Origin: JACMLC01 sp963720235
GTDB taxonomy: Bacteria; Acidobacteriota; Blastocatellia; Pyrinomonadales; Pyrinomonadaceae
Direction of reading: 5' to 3'
Length of the DNA stretch: 64,000 nt
NCBI GenBank assembly: GCA_963720235.1
Contig: OY970389.1
Coordinates: 1,426,001-1,490,000, forward strand
Made by a program: the position numbers and the translations under genes. The notes beneath the pieces are model-generated. The model saw only the letters and a program-made list of their open reading frames with translations. It ran no database searches and was not told the DNA's origin. This document shows positions 51,001 to 60,970 of the stretch, in pieces (the first letter of the stretch is position 1; each line of letters starts with the position of its first letter).

Positions 51001-51265
51001 CATCGAAGTCTCTGACACAGGCGAAGGCATCCCGCAGGATTTTCTGCCTTACGTCTGGGATAGATTTCGTCAGGCCGACGGCTCTTCAACTAGAAGGCAC
51101 GGCGGGCTTGGCATTGGTCTTGCGCTCGTCAAAGAACTGGTCGAGGCGCACGGCGGACAGGTCGAGGCCAGAAGCGAGGAACGCGGCGCGACCTTTATTG
51201 TCAGATTGCCCGTGACAGAGGTGGAGCGACAAACGAATATGCCGGAGATAATGGCGACAAATTGA
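48023..51265 (+). CDS. Multi-GAF hybrid-input sensor histidine kinase
   Basis: 1080 residues, no membrane segment, so a soluble sensor. N-terminal PAS-like domain (about 1-105), four GAF-type domains (about 130-820), HisKA with SHELRTPLTAIRG (His near 837) and an HATPase domain with NLLHNAIKF, DTGEGIP and GIGLALVKE (about 940-1065). It autophosphorylates and would pass phosphate to a response regulator, which is not encoded next to it. Ligands are unknown. Confidence 0.9.
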   Translation: MPDTDFEKLFARISDPALVTDEAGAYVLACNEAFDRMLGCETAALVGSEVSTLLRFDEKNGAHTEAMHRATLWREDEQLRTVQVENLECSWDGRAAKLLLVTPLGEEAEPESVTSAEMSALFDYLREATDQLEVVNRIIAAVNAGRNIEQMFRLASEQIRALVPFDRASIAIKHDDGMRLRVFAISGEHVGSLNVGASAALKGSVTQYALERREMIVIPELSEEKRFNVYADLQREGFRSAVCCPLFSAHQAIGSLNLTSREPDAYQRKHLLALERLGPPLAIAIEKVLLLEQAEERSREMESAARREELAGRIGRQLSGSLDPSLVLQETVDALGQALGADRCHVSLFDGSEDYALVDYEYLARRDVASMRGHRIPLRSSAYAQDALKADAPIALTDICASEQSELTELYSRLCVRSLLAAPVIVGGAHEGLLELHDGSQERVWTDDERKLVGAVAAQVSVALTNARLYEASRRRSEELEGLYNISRAFSTLNDTSDIYGKLTRAISELVGGEKCLLATYDRRHCIVRAEAPGYNTPPEMIRDFQFSLEHEGVGSYLYRIGENKFQYHIGEAFFSNSPAGDERFNQDFLAQHQVRSALIVPMMIKRELIGFIYVANRPGGFRARDMRLLEIFAAQAAETIANARLFATIQAQAEREAIVNRLLLTLQQASDPKRGVEVIVERVGEILDLDRCVVTMQVESERTNLYSEWCADGVAGLTSDVEMQERSPVSHWIQAHRQPLVVADVRAHSLAAGVEDLIERAKLQSLAVVPIIHQGRVIGTLSGHQTRACRRWAEDDIDLLTAVAMQIGGTLENARLIAELREANRLKDEFLATISHELRTPLTAIRGWVDLLSENPALEHDEELQDGINVIQNSATSLSQLISDLLDLSRIQRKVLRLDCKPIQVNEPVMDAVQGVRQSALARRLELKPELDVHLPIINADAHRLQQVLWNLLHNAIKFTPEGGQIIVRSRLLDSSEYLIKDEGDDISRWVVIEVSDTGEGIPQDFLPYVWDRFRQADGSSTRRHGGLGIGLALVKELVEAHGGQVEARSEERGATFIVRLPVTEVERQTNMPEIMATN

Positions 51266-51283
51266 AAGCGCAGAGTTTTCGCT

Positions 51284-51851
51284 TTATGGCACAACTTCAA
51301 ATGTTATTGTATTGGAGTGAATTGGTTTTTCTTCTCTGGACAATATATGGTTAATTTTGAGTTGATATTGTCCTACTTCAAGGGGTGGATACCATTCTTT
51401 CAAATAGAGAAGCCCTACTATGCTTGGATTCGTTGGGCTGAAGCTCAATGGATTTTACGCTGCCCATATACCCATGTCTCTCTATGTCGGATAACTTGTC
51501 CGAGATTTCTGGAAGATATGCCACTTCTTGACCATCCTTTTGCAGCTTTAAGTGATTTTCGAACAAAACGCTACTCCATACAATGATTGTTCGTCCTTGC
51601 ATATTGTTAGTCATTGTCAGAGCTATCTTTATCTGTTCCCCGACTGTGTAGCTGGTTTTAGTTACATAATCACCTGCGCGCTCATCGTACTCCACGGGAG
51701 CGATTGTCAATTCAATGTTGCGCTCCGGCACGGACTGCTCTGTGCGCTCTTGATTCTCAGCCTTTCGTTCCTGAGCTTGTCTGACTTGATTGCTGCTGAT
51801 AACGAGTGCCACTAGAAACGTCAGCACAAGCATAAATGATACTTTTCGCAT
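51284..51851 (-). pseudogene. Secreted Ig-like-type protein, frameshifted duplicate
   Basis: The open frame (51378-51851) starts with a signal peptide and matches its neighbour 51861-52430 until QPNE. It then leaves the homologous frame and stops. The expected continuation (GLLYLKEWYPPLE, ending in ITFEVVP) is in another frame up to 51284. One inserted or two missing bases near 51430 explain it. The intact copy is next door, so loss would be tolerated. Confidence 0.65.
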
Positions 51852-51860
51852 GGTTTCTCT

Positions 51861-52430
51861 TTATGGCACAACTTCAAATGTTACTTTATTAGAATGAATT
51901 TCATTACCGAAGAACCGACGTTTTATCCTTAACTCATAACGTCCTGCTTCAAGGGGTGGATACCACTCTTTCAAAAAGAGCAAACCTACCCGATTGGGGA
52001 CATTCGGCAGCAGTTCAATGGGTCTTACACTGCCACTTGCATAACCATATCTATCCATCTTGGAAAGCTTGTCAGGAAGTTCAGGAAGATATGCCACTTC
52101 CTGCCCATCCTTTTGCAATTTCAAGCGATTCTGGAACAAAGGGTCAGACCACGAAATAACTGTTCGTTGTCCCATCCGGTTGGTCATCGTCAGAGCTATT
52201 ATGACCTCTTCTCCGACAGTGTAGCGGGTTTCAGGCACATGATCAGCCGCAGGATCATCGTATTCCACCGAGGCGATTGTTAATTCAATGTCGCGCTCTG
52301 TTATGGATTGCTCTGCGCGCTCTTGAGTTCCAGCTTTTTGTTCTTGGGTCTCAGTCTGTCCAGCATTGTTGCTGCTTATAACAAGTGTTCCTAGAAACGT
52401 AAGCACAATCACAAGTGATGCTTTGCTCAT
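51861..52430 (-). CDS. Secreted protein, intact member of a tandem duplicate
   Basis: About 189 residues from ATG 52430 (GGGAG ahead). Signal peptide (SLVIVLTFLGTLVISS), a Gln/Glu-rich spacer, then a beta-sandwich-like domain (YTVGEEVIIALTMTNRMGQR, GRYELRIKRRFFG). The fold resembles small Ig-like or BsuPI-type domains. Exported; function unknown. Confidence 0.6.
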   Translation of the reverse strand: MSKASLVIVLTFLGTLVISSNNAGQTETQEQKAGTQERAEQSITERDIELTIASVEYDDPAADHVPETRYTVGEEVIIALTMTNRMGQRTVISWSDPLFQNRLKLQKDGQEVAYLPELPDKLSKMDRYGYASGSVRPIELLPNVPNRVGLLFLKEWYPPLEAGRYELRIKRRFFGNEIHSNKVTFEVVP

Positions 52431-52483
52431 GGTTTCTCCCTTCCTCCACTGTTTACAGATAACAATAAACATATCCAAAGGTA

Positions 52484-54162
52484 TCAGGGCCAGCCCCATC
52501 CTACACCTTCAACATAAATGTTTGTATCTTCCGGTGGGTTATTATCATTGGGCAGGCATGTATCCCAAATAACTTGAGTGGGGCCACCCTGATAGGGTCG
52601 TATGGAATTTGTCGCTATCCCCGTATGATTTATTTCATTGACGGGGAAACGGGTATATGTCCCTGTCGTACCCGTAGAAGTAAAAAATACTTCGCCTCCC
52701 CAGTTCCACGAAATTTTTGCAATCGGCTTACTGAAGCGCGGCTGTTTTTCATTTCCGGCGACATAAACAAGATACATTTCATAGAAGCGTTCATTGTAGA
52801 GATAGTTTAAGTCACGAATCCCTATATAAGGACTGTCTATGGCGGCGAGCGTTGCCGTTCCATTTGGATTGAAAAGATTATAATTATACGGCCCGGTTCC
52901 ATCCTTAAGCCAGCCGGAGTCGAAATTTCCTGCGGGATTTCGGATGGTATTACATAAATATCCTTTACCCTGAAAATGTGCGATGGCGTAAGGATTGAAC
53001 CACTGGATGAACATTATTTTGGCATCGCTCGCTAACGAGATAAAGTTCGTGATGCCCTGAACAGACAAACTTGCATTGAAAGTTATTCCAGCAGGATCAG
53101 TATAGCACCCGTCACCGAAAATGATTCCTCTATACTCTGGTGAAGAACATGCCATGACTTGCGGCGGTATCTGCGAAGCCGTGAAGGTAAATTGATTTGG
53201 CGTAACAACCTTGACTCGCACATTGGCGGATAGCTGGCAAATGCCGCCATCTGAAATATAGTTAACTCGTATTTCATAAGGTTGCGCGCCGCTCTCCGAC
53301 ATCCAATAGAAATCTCTGAGATAAGGAAAAATGACGCGAGGTAACGACCTGCCGCCACCGTTGATTGACCAAGAGTATGTGCCACCTTCAACTGACTGCC
53401 GGTTGATGTCGTGACCTGCGCTTTAAGTCCGACTAAAGCACCAGTGAGAGCATTTTGATTTGTATTGTTAAGATTGCTTTGTATTTGAGAGGTTGTTGAG
53501 TACAAAGCCAAATTAAGATTGCATGGCGTTGGGGACGGACTAGGGGATGGAGAGGGCGACGGTGATGGCGTGGGATTGGGATTAGGAACGTAATAGAAGT
53601 CATCCCATCCGAGTCCATCAGGATCAACGATGCCATAAAAGCGTACCTTCGTAATCTTCGTGCCGTACTGTGCCAGATTAAAGTAGCCGGGATAATACGA
53701 CGGCTGACCCAGCAGGTTAAGGGTTCTGGCAAAGCTGCCATTCTCATATATATCTACTTTGGCAACAGTGCCATAACTTTGACTGCCGACCATCCAGAAA
53801 GAGAAGTCTTTGATAGGCACAGCAAAATTGACGCTAAATTCATTGTTGCAGCCAGCCGTGCAAATAAATTTCGGGCGTGATGAAGTGACACAGCTACAAG
53901 TCGCGTCATCCCGCACAGAAGGATTTCCCGTAAAGGTGATTCCGCCGTACTGACCATAAAGTATTGTGTTGGTTGGAAGGTTATCAAAATTTACGACTGA
54001 ACCTTCCTGCGCCTTCACTTGTCTGACGCAGATTATCACAGCAGCCAAGCTCAATCCCACAAAGCAACTCAACAAGTAAGACCTGCTCCTGAACAGAAGT
54101 TTTGTTATGCTATGTAAAAGAAAAGTATAGCTGAGCGGAGGAAGCATAATTTTTGCCCTCAT
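52484..54162 (-). pseudogene. Large secreted two-domain protein, frameshifted
   Basis: The N-terminal part (from 54162) has a signal anchor, a beta domain with NFDNLPTNTILYGQYGGITF, a PSPSPSP linker and the start of a second domain. Near 53390 the frame changes. The natural continuation (EGGTYSWSINGGGRS then FPYLRDFYWMSESGAQPYE) is in the frame that runs to 52484. One missing base restores about 559 residues. The function is unknown; it is probably displayed or secreted. Confidence 0.6.
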
Positions 54163-54332
54163 ATTAAAGAGGTCGCAAAATTAGTGTGAGTGCGAGAGGA
54201 GTAGGACTTGTGAGTGACTCTCTTCTTTGCAGGAAACTTTAATGTCAAACGATGATGCGCGAAATCTACTCTCGTTAATCGAGGGATGTCAATGAATATC
54301 TTTTTAACTAACTCGGAAGTTAATTTAGCAAA

Positions 54333-55529
54333 ATGATTCGGCAGCCTATTAACTATCAACTAATCGCGCGCGAGGGAGAAGCGCGCACAGGAATTTTGCG
54401 CACGCGGCGCGGCGTGATTGAAACGCCTGTCTTTATGCCCGTCGGCACGCTCGGCACTGTCAAGGGGACTCGGTTCGAGGCTCTTGAAGACGAGCTTGAT
54501 GCGCGCATCATCTTGGGTAACACGTATCACCTGTGGCTGCGTCCGGGCGCGGAAATTATATGCGCGTGCGGCGGCCTGCATCGCTTCATCGGTTGGGAGC
54601 GCGCACTCTTGACAGATTCGGGCGGGTTTCAGGTTTGGAGTTTGGGCGCGCTCAGAAAGATTACGGAAGAGGGAACTGAGTTTCGCTCGCATGTTGACGG
54701 CAGCCTCAGGTTTCTCTCGCCGGAGGTTTCGATGGAGGTGCAGAGCGCGCTCGGCTCTGACATCGTGATGGCGTTTGATGAATGCGCGCCGGGCAAGGCT
54801 TCGCATGAAGTGGCGCGTGTGAGTATGGAATTGACTGCGCGTTGGGCCAGACGCTCGCGTGCGCGCTTCGACGCTCTGCAAGCGGAAGGCATGGACGCCG
54901 GGCGCGTAGAGCCGCGCGATGGATTGAATGGATTAAGCGGCTTGAGCGGCGCGCAGGCTCTCTTTGGCATAGTGCAGGGCGCGTCGCACACAGACCTCAG
55001 GCGCGAGAGTCTTCAGCGCACAGTCGAGATAGGATTTGACGGCTATGCTATCGGCGGTCTCAGCGTCGGTGAAGAAAAGAGTGTGATGTACGGCATCATC
55101 GAAGAGCTTGCGCCGTTGATGCCTGCGGACAAGCCGCGTTATTTGATGGGCGTCGGGACGCCTGAGGATTTAATAGAAGCTGTGGCGCGCGGCGTGGATA
55201 TGTTTGATTGCGTCTTGCCGACGCGCAATGGAAGAACAGGACAGGCTTTTACTTCGCGCGGAAAAGTTAATGTGAAGAATGCTAAATATGCCAGAGACGC
55301 GCGACCGTTGGATGAAGACTGCGCGTGCTCTGTCTGCCGCAGGCACTCGCGCGCATACCTGCGTCATCTATATATGACTGGCGAAATGCTTGGCGGAGTG
55401 CTCTTAACGCACCACAATCTCGCGTTCTTCCTTGACACTATGCGGCGCGTAAGGCAATCTATCCGGTCTGGCGATTTCACAAGATTTCGACAAGAGTTTC
55501 TAGAGAGGAGTTCGGAGTCTGGAATCTGA
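54333..55529 (+). CDS. tgt: Queuine tRNA-ribosyltransferase
   Basis: 398 residues. TPVFMPVGTLGTVKG, LGNTYHLWLRPG, LTDSGGFQVWS, MAFDECAPG, GVGTPEDL and FDCVLPTRNGRTG are Tgt signatures, including the catalytic Asp residues and the final zinc site (CACSVC...H). It inserts queuine precursor at tRNA position 34. A short Gly/Leu-rich insert near residue 195 is longer than usual. First gene of the tgt-yajC-secD-secF group. Confidence 0.95.
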   Translation: MIRQPINYQLIAREGEARTGILRTRRGVIETPVFMPVGTLGTVKGTRFEALEDELDARIILGNTYHLWLRPGAEIICACGGLHRFIGWERALLTDSGGFQVWSLGALRKITEEGTEFRSHVDGSLRFLSPEVSMEVQSALGSDIVMAFDECAPGKASHEVARVSMELTARWARRSRARFDALQAEGMDAGRVEPRDGLNGLSGLSGAQALFGIVQGASHTDLRRESLQRTVEIGFDGYAIGGLSVGEEKSVMYGIIEELAPLMPADKPRYLMGVGTPEDLIEAVARGVDMFDCVLPTRNGRTGQAFTSRGKVNVKNAKYARDARPLDEDCACSVCRRHSRAYLRHLYMTGEMLGGVLLTHHNLAFFLDTMRRVRQSIRSGDFTRFRQEFLERSSESGI

Positions 55530-55599
55530 AGAGTGCGGGAGCTTTTTCCCCAAAAGATTGCAAAGGACTTCCGAACTCAGACGGCCTCAGACTTTTAAA

Positions 55600-55914
55600 A
55601 TGCCCATACTATTCATCTTGCAAAACACAGGCGGCGGAGGCAGCTTTATCGTTGCCATCCTGCCCTGGGTCTTAATCATTGGCGTCTTTTATGTCCTGAT
55701 TGTCATGCCGCAACGCAAACGGCAGCGCGAGTTGCAGGACTTAATCTCGAATCTCAAAGCGGGCGACCGCGTTGTCACGACCGGCGGCATCATCGGCACG
55801 GTCACGCAGGTGCGCGAGACGAGCCTCTTGATTCGCAGCGCGGATAAATCAATTCTCGAAGTTGCACGCACGGCTGTCGCCGGAATTCAGGGAGAAGAAG
55901 CGGAAAAGAAGTGA
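55600..55914 (+). CDS. yajC: Sec translocon accessory protein YajC
   Basis: 104 residues from ATG 55600 (the frame is open further but without a good start). One membrane helix (FIVAILPWVLIIGVFYVLIVMP) followed by RKRQRELQDLISNLKAGDRVVT, the YajC core. It works with SecD and SecF, encoded just downstream. Confidence 0.92.
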   Translation: MPILFILQNTGGGGSFIVAILPWVLIIGVFYVLIVMPQRKRQRELQDLISNLKAGDRVVTTGGIIGTVTQVRETSLLIRSADKSILEVARTAVAGIQGEEAEKK

Positions 55915-55921
55915 TGAGAAA

Positions 55922-56010
55922 GCAGTTTTCAGTTTTTAGTTTTTAGTTTTCAGAAAAAGCGTGAACTGTTTTTACTGAAAACTAAAAACTAAAAACTGAA
56001 AACTGAAAAC
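55922..56010. repeat. Intergenic hairpin of TTTTCAG/TTTTTAG units
   Basis: Long imperfect inverted repeat. The central part (AGAAAAAGCG then GAACTGTTTTT) is shared with the copy at 62150-62218. It lies between yajC and secD. Confidence 0.7.
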
Positions 56011-56041
56011 TATCCTCATCACTTACCACTGTTTTTGAGTT

Positions 56042-57748
56042 ATGAAGAAAAAGAATCTTTTACAGCGCGTCATCATCATTGCCATCGTCACGCTCGGCTC
56101 GCTTTATGTTGTGATAGGGCCGCGTCATCGCCCGACGCGACAGGATTTCACATGGAGCGGCATCAAGAAGAATCTGGCTAACAACATACACCTCGGCCTT
56201 GACCTCAAGGGTGGCTCGCATCTGGTGATGCGCGTCAAGACAGAGGAATTTCTCAAGCGTCTGACGACGGACAATGCCATCACCGGAGCCAATGCTGCTA
56301 AAGAGCAAGGGCTGCCCATCAAAGAGGGCCGCGCAGACCTCTCCGGCGGAAATTATCGGGCGATTGTCGAAGCCACAGACGCTTCCAAACTCGACGAGAT
56401 ACAGAAAGCTGTCGAGCAGAAGACAGACCTCGGAGACACTTCCATCTGGTCTGCTTCAAAGAGCGGCAACTCGATTGTGTGGAGCATGAGCACGACCTCG
56501 CAGCGTTATCTCAGCCAGCAGGCAGTCGATCAGGCTTTGAAGATTATTGATAGCCGCCTCAACGCGGTCGGCGTCGTTGAGCCGCTTCTGCAAACACACG
56601 GCGCGACGGGCTCGAATCAGATTCTCTTGCAGATGCCCGGCATCCAAGACCCTGAGCGCGTCAAGCAACTGCTGGTCGGTGAATCAAGGCTTGAGCTTGT
56701 GCATGTCGTCAGCCCGCCGAGTCCTGCGAACGTGCAGAAATACGCGACCGAACAGGAAGCTATTCAATCTCTCGGCGGCACAGTCCCGTCGAACCGTCTG
56801 GTGCTTCCATACATGGAACGCGAAGAGCCGACTGCTGCCGGACAAGCTTCTACAGACCCGAATGCGAAGAAGCCTTCGAGCTATGTTGTCGTAGAGACTC
56901 CGGCAGTCGTGGATGGCAGCGAACTCAGAAATGCTTCCGCCGTTTCTCAAACAGGTAGCCCGGACGACTATCAGATTCAGTTTTCGCTGAAACCTTCGGG
57001 CGCGCAGAAATTCGGCGCGTGGACAGGCTCAAACATCAACGAGTACATGGGCGTTGTCTTGAACGGACAGGTCAAGTCCATCGCTTATATCAAATCGCAG
57101 ATTAGCGATTCGGGCGAAATCAGTGGCCGCTTTACCAAGCAGTCTGCGGATGATTTGGCCCTGACCCTTCGCTCAGGTGCATTGCCCGCGCCGATTGAAT
57201 ATCAGGAAGAGCGCACAGTTGGCCCAAGTCTCGGAGCGGACTCGATACGCTCCGGCGTCAGGGCTTCTGTGGTCGGTCTCATTCTGGTCGTGCTCTTCAT
57301 GGTCGTCTATTACAAAGGCTCCGGCCTGAACGCGATGATCGCGCTGCTCTTGAATATGATTATCACTGTGGCGGCGATGGTCATCTTCGGCGCGACGATG
57401 ACCCTGCCCGGCATCGCCGGTCTGATTCTGACCATAGGCATGACTGTGGACACGAACGTTTTGATTTTCGAGCGCATACGGGAAGAACTGCAAACAGGCA
57501 AGACTGTGGCTTCCGCCGTTGACCAGGGTTTTGACAGAGCCTTTGTGACGGTTATAGACACGCACGTCACAACCATTGTCTCGTCGTTGTTCCTGTTTGT
57601 CTTCGGCACCGGCCCGATTCGCGGTTTCGCGGTCACGCTGGTCCTGGGCCTGCTGGCGAATCTCTTCTCGGCGGTTTATGTCTCGCGCACAATCTTTATG
57701 TGGCTTCTCAGTCGCAAGGGCGGAAAGGTCGAGACCATTAGTATTTAA
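56042..57748 (+). CDS. secD: Protein translocase subunit SecD
   Basis: 568 residues. N-terminal membrane helix, GLDLKGGSHLVMRV, a large periplasmic region (about 60-390) and five C-terminal membrane helices with GLILTIGMTVDTNVLIFERI. It uses the proton gradient to pull exported proteins. Confidence 0.95.
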   Translation: MKKKNLLQRVIIIAIVTLGSLYVVIGPRHRPTRQDFTWSGIKKNLANNIHLGLDLKGGSHLVMRVKTEEFLKRLTTDNAITGANAAKEQGLPIKEGRADLSGGNYRAIVEATDASKLDEIQKAVEQKTDLGDTSIWSASKSGNSIVWSMSTTSQRYLSQQAVDQALKIIDSRLNAVGVVEPLLQTHGATGSNQILLQMPGIQDPERVKQLLVGESRLELVHVVSPPSPANVQKYATEQEAIQSLGGTVPSNRLVLPYMEREEPTAAGQASTDPNAKKPSSYVVVETPAVVDGSELRNASAVSQTGSPDDYQIQFSLKPSGAQKFGAWTGSNINEYMGVVLNGQVKSIAYIKSQISDSGEISGRFTKQSADDLALTLRSGALPAPIEYQEERTVGPSLGADSIRSGVRASVVGLILVVLFMVVYYKGSGLNAMIALLLNMIITVAAMVIFGATMTLPGIAGLILTIGMTVDTNVLIFERIREELQTGKTVASAVDQGFDRAFVTVIDTHVTTIVSSLFLFVFGTGPIRGFAVTLVLGLLANLFSAVYVSRTIFMWLLSRKGGKVETISI

Positions 57749-57752
57749 CGGC

Positions 57753-57832
57753 GGTGATGAGTGATAAGTGATGAGTGATGAGATAAAGAAATCTTTTCAC
57801 TCATCACTCATCACTCATCACTCATCACTTTC
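57753..57832. repeat. Intergenic hairpin of GATGAGT units
   Basis: Tandem GATGAGTGAT-type units in one arm and ATCACTC units in the other around an A/T loop. It separates secD from secF. Confidence 0.7.
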
Positions 57833-57841
57833 TTAAGGGCT

Positions 57842-58909
57842 ATGCTTCAAATATTCCATAAAGTTAATTTCGATTGGTTGGGCAAGCGGCGGATTTTTTT
57901 GACGATCTCGGTCATCTTTCTTTTAGCCGGACTGGCTTCTGCGATGGTGCGGCAGTTTTCGCCGGGCGGCACGGAAGCCTTCAATCTGGGCGTGGACTTT
58001 AAGGGCGGCACGGTCGTCACCGTCCGCTTCAAGAATCGTCCGACGGATGACGCCATTCGCGCGACTCTGGTCCAGAAGGGCATCGGTGAGTCAGTCGTCC
58101 AGCCGACAGACAAGCCAAACGAAGTGCTCATCAAAGTGCCGCAGCAGGGTTCATCGTCCGAAGGAGCAGAGCAAGCTCAAGTGGACATCGGGCGCACGAA
58201 AGCTGTCGAGGCTTTAAATACTTTCGGAGCAGACTCGTACGAGATTGTGCAGACAGAAGCCGTCGGGCCAGTCGCCGGACGACAACTGCGCAATCAAGCC
58301 ATCGCCGTCACACTGCTCGCGCTCTTGGGCATGCTGCTCTATATAGGCTTCCGCTTTGAGTGGACATACGGCGCGGCGGCTGTGATTACGGTCTTTCACG
58401 ATGTGCTTGTGACGCTCGGATTTTTCTCTTTCTTTCAGTGGGAAATCAGCCTGACGGTGATTGCCGCGCTGCTCACGCTCGTAGGCTTTTCTGTCAACGA
58501 TACCATCGTCACCTTTGACCGCGTGCGCGAGAACCTGCGCCTCAGACGCCGCGACACGCTCTACAATATTACCAACGAAGCTATCAATCAGACGCTTTCG
58601 CGAACGATTATCACAGGCGGATTGGTGTTCCTCTCCGTCCTCGCGATGGTGCTCTTCGGCGGAGAAGTGCTGCGCGGTTTTTCACTCGCGCTCTTTATCG
58701 GCGTCATCGTCGGAACCTATTCGACCATCGCCATCGCCAGCCCGATTATGGTCTGGTGGCAGCAGAGAGTTGAAGCCGCGAGACTGCGCACGCCTCCTTC
58801 GACGAGGCCGACCGGAGCGACCGGAAATCGCGGCCCTGCTGCGCGGACGCGCGGGCGCAAGACAGGCACGACCCCAACGGGCGAGCCGCAAGGCGCAGCG
58901 CGCTCCTGA
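57842..58909 (+). CDS. secF: Protein translocase subunit SecF
   Basis: 355 residues. FDWLGKRRIFLTIS, LGVDFKGGTVVTVRF, a short periplasmic domain, membrane helices with VGFSVNDTIVTFDRVRENL, and a basic Pro/Arg-rich cytoplasmic tail. Partner of SecD. Confidence 0.95.
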   Translation: MLQIFHKVNFDWLGKRRIFLTISVIFLLAGLASAMVRQFSPGGTEAFNLGVDFKGGTVVTVRFKNRPTDDAIRATLVQKGIGESVVQPTDKPNEVLIKVPQQGSSSEGAEQAQVDIGRTKAVEALNTFGADSYEIVQTEAVGPVAGRQLRNQAIAVTLLALLGMLLYIGFRFEWTYGAAAVITVFHDVLVTLGFFSFFQWEISLTVIAALLTLVGFSVNDTIVTFDRVRENLRLRRRDTLYNITNEAINQTLSRTIITGGLVFLSVLAMVLFGGEVLRGFSLALFIGVIVGTYSTIAIASPIMVWWQQRVEAARLRTPPSTRPTGATGNRGPAARTRGRKTGTTPTGEPQGAARS

Positions 58910-59273
58910 TTTGTAAAAAGATAATCTTTTGCGCTTGACTTTCCAAGCGGTTGCGGCATAGACTGCCCGCGTTGCTGGCCAATTAAATATCCAAGAAATC
59001 GCGCCCGCGTTTCATGTGTGTTAACGGAGCGGAGGCGCGGTGGTCTATGTTGATGTGGCCGGCACTTTTGTGTCATTTCTCGCTTGAGCGGCTGGCCCAC
59101 AAAGCATCTAAGACATCTTCAGATATGTCGGGCCGCCGCAGCCTTCCCCCTTTATTTATCTCTGGTAGTTTTGGCGACAACGGGCGGCAGGTTTTTTATT
59201 TGATAAGCAATCTTAGATTGTAAAGGTTTCGCACCCCTGATCCTTTTGGCACCGGAAGTAGGGAGGACACACA
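58910..59273. other. Spacer between secF and tonB
   Basis: No gene is supported. A ribosome site (GGGAGGA) for tonB stands at the right end. Promoter elements are not clear. Confidence 0.3.
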
Positions 59274-60083
59274 ATGTTCGATAATCTTGTTGAGTCCACC
59301 TCGCACAAGGACGATATAGCGAGGAAAGGCTCATTTATCTTAGGCACGATTGTCATCTATTCAGTCGTGCTCTTAGGTCTTTTCGTAGCCGGTATCTACT
59401 GGTATGACGCACAGCTCGACAACCAGAGTCTGGAACTGACCACGCTGGTTGCGCCTGTTCCGGTGCCGCCGCAAGCGGCAGAGCAGAAACCAGCCGACGC
59501 AGCCAAGCCGCAGAAAGTTACCACAGACCAGGAAGTGGACGTGCGGCGTCAACTCGTCGCGGATGTTTCCGATACCAGAGTCCCGCCCAAGGAAGTCTCT
59601 GCAAAGGCCAGTGATATTCCGCCGATGCGTAAAGGCGTGACGACTGTGCTCGGCGGCAGCGATTCCAACGCGCAGTTCACAGGCGGCCCCGTCGGTGCAG
59701 GCACCGGCGGAGTTCCGGGTGGGACCGGCACAGGTGGCGGCCCTGTGGTTGATCCGGGCGAACCGCCGCCGCCAATGCCGACGCCGAAGCCAAAGCCACC
59801 GGCCATCGTTTCGGGCGGCGTGCTCAATGGTAAAGCGATCAGCAAGCCTGTTCCGCCTTATCCGGCGATTGCCAAACAGGCGCGCGCGCAAGGCACAGTG
59901 ACCGTACAGATCACTGTGGACGAAGGAGGAAGGGTAATTTCAGCCAACGCCGTGAGCGGCCATCCGCTCCTGCGTGCGGCTGCCGTCGCAGCAGCCCGTC
60001 AGGCGAGATTTTCGCCGACGCTGCTCTCGGGCCAGGCCGTCAAAGTCTCTGGCGTAATTACCTATAACTTTACGCTTCAGTAA
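59274..60083 (+). CDS. TonB-family energy transducer
   Basis: 269 residues. N-terminal membrane helix (GTIVIYSVVLLGLFVAGIYW), Pro/Gly-rich periplasmic spacer and a C-terminal TonB domain (PPYPAIAKQARAQGTVTVQI). It transmits the proton-motive force to outer-membrane receptors, implying a Gram-negative host. Leads the exbB-exbD-exbD cluster. Confidence 0.9.
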   Translation: MFDNLVESTSHKDDIARKGSFILGTIVIYSVVLLGLFVAGIYWYDAQLDNQSLELTTLVAPVPVPPQAAEQKPADAAKPQKVTTDQEVDVRRQLVADVSDTRVPPKEVSAKASDIPPMRKGVTTVLGGSDSNAQFTGGPVGAGTGGVPGGTGTGGGPVVDPGEPPPPMPTPKPKPPAIVSGGVLNGKAISKPVPPYPAIAKQARAQGTVTVQITVDEGGRVISANAVSGHPLLRAAAVAAARQARFSPTLLSGQAVKVSGVITYNFTLQ

Positions 60084-60202
60084 CCGGAAGTTCGCGCGCC
60101 CGTTGCGTCAAGCAGGGCGTCTGGTCGAAAAGCCCGGACGCCCGCCAGCTTTCAGCGCGCTCACCACAGCTTTGTGCAATAAAACCTTTGGAGGGGTTTA
60201 CC

Positions 60203-60970
60203 GTGACCATTTTAATCAGCTTTCTCGCTTTCCTGTGGCAGGAAGCAGCCGCTAGTCCTGCCGCCAGCCCTGCCGCCGGTGATGCAGGCGGTCAATTCAC
60301 CATCACAGAAATGCTCAAGCACCTGGGCGGCGTCGCCCTCGCGGTTGTGATTATTCTGTTGATTATGTCCGTCTATTCAATCGCGATTATGGTTGAGCGG
60401 TTTCTGACCTACAGAGCCGCCAAGCAGCAGTCGCGTCAATTTGCGCCGCGCGTCGCGCAGGCTTTGAAGAATGACCGCATCGAAGAGGCCATCAACATCA
60501 GCGACAAGCATCGCAAGTCGCATCTGGCGATGGTGGTCGTCTCCGGTCTTCAAGAGTTCAGAGCGCATGAACAATCCTCTGAGATTTCCGGCGATGAGAT
60601 CGAAGCCTCTAAGCGCGCACTGCAACGTGCCATCGCGATTAAGACGGCTGAGTTCAAACGCGGATTGTCCGGCCTTGCGACCATCGGCTCGACCGCTCCG
60701 TTCGTCGGTCTCTTCGGCACAGTGTTCGGCATCATCAACGCCTTCCAGGGCATGAAGAACGCCGAGTCGGCAGGTATCGCGGCGGTCGCGGGAGGTATTT
60801 CCGAGGCGCTCTTTACCACTGCGCTTGGCATCGGCGTGGCGATTCCGGCTGTGTGGCTCTTCAACTACTATACAAGTAAAGTTCAGGGCTTCGTCGTCGA
60901 GATGGATAACTCGGCTTCGGAACTGATTGACTACTTCCTGAAGAACCGCACCAAACAGTTGAGACCCTAG
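60203..60970 (+). CDS. exbB: ExbB/TolQ-type proton channel subunit
   Basis: 255 residues from GTG 60203 with GGAGGGG ahead. Three membrane helices. FVGLFGTVFGIINAFQGM and EALFTTALGIGVAIPAVW are MotA/TolQ/ExbB signatures. An Ala/Pro-rich N-terminal extension precedes the first helix. It powers the adjacent TonB. Confidence 0.92.
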   Translation: MTILISFLAFLWQEAAASPAASPAAGDAGGQFTITEMLKHLGGVALAVVIILLIMSVYSIAIMVERFLTYRAAKQQSRQFAPRVAQALKNDRIEEAINISDKHRKSHLAMVVVSGLQEFRAHEQSSEISGDEIEASKRALQRAIAIKTAEFKRGLSGLATIGSTAPFVGLFGTVFGIINAFQGMKNAESAGIAAVAGGISEALFTTALGIGVAIPAVWLFNYYTSKVQGFVVEMDNSASELIDYFLKNRTKQLRP

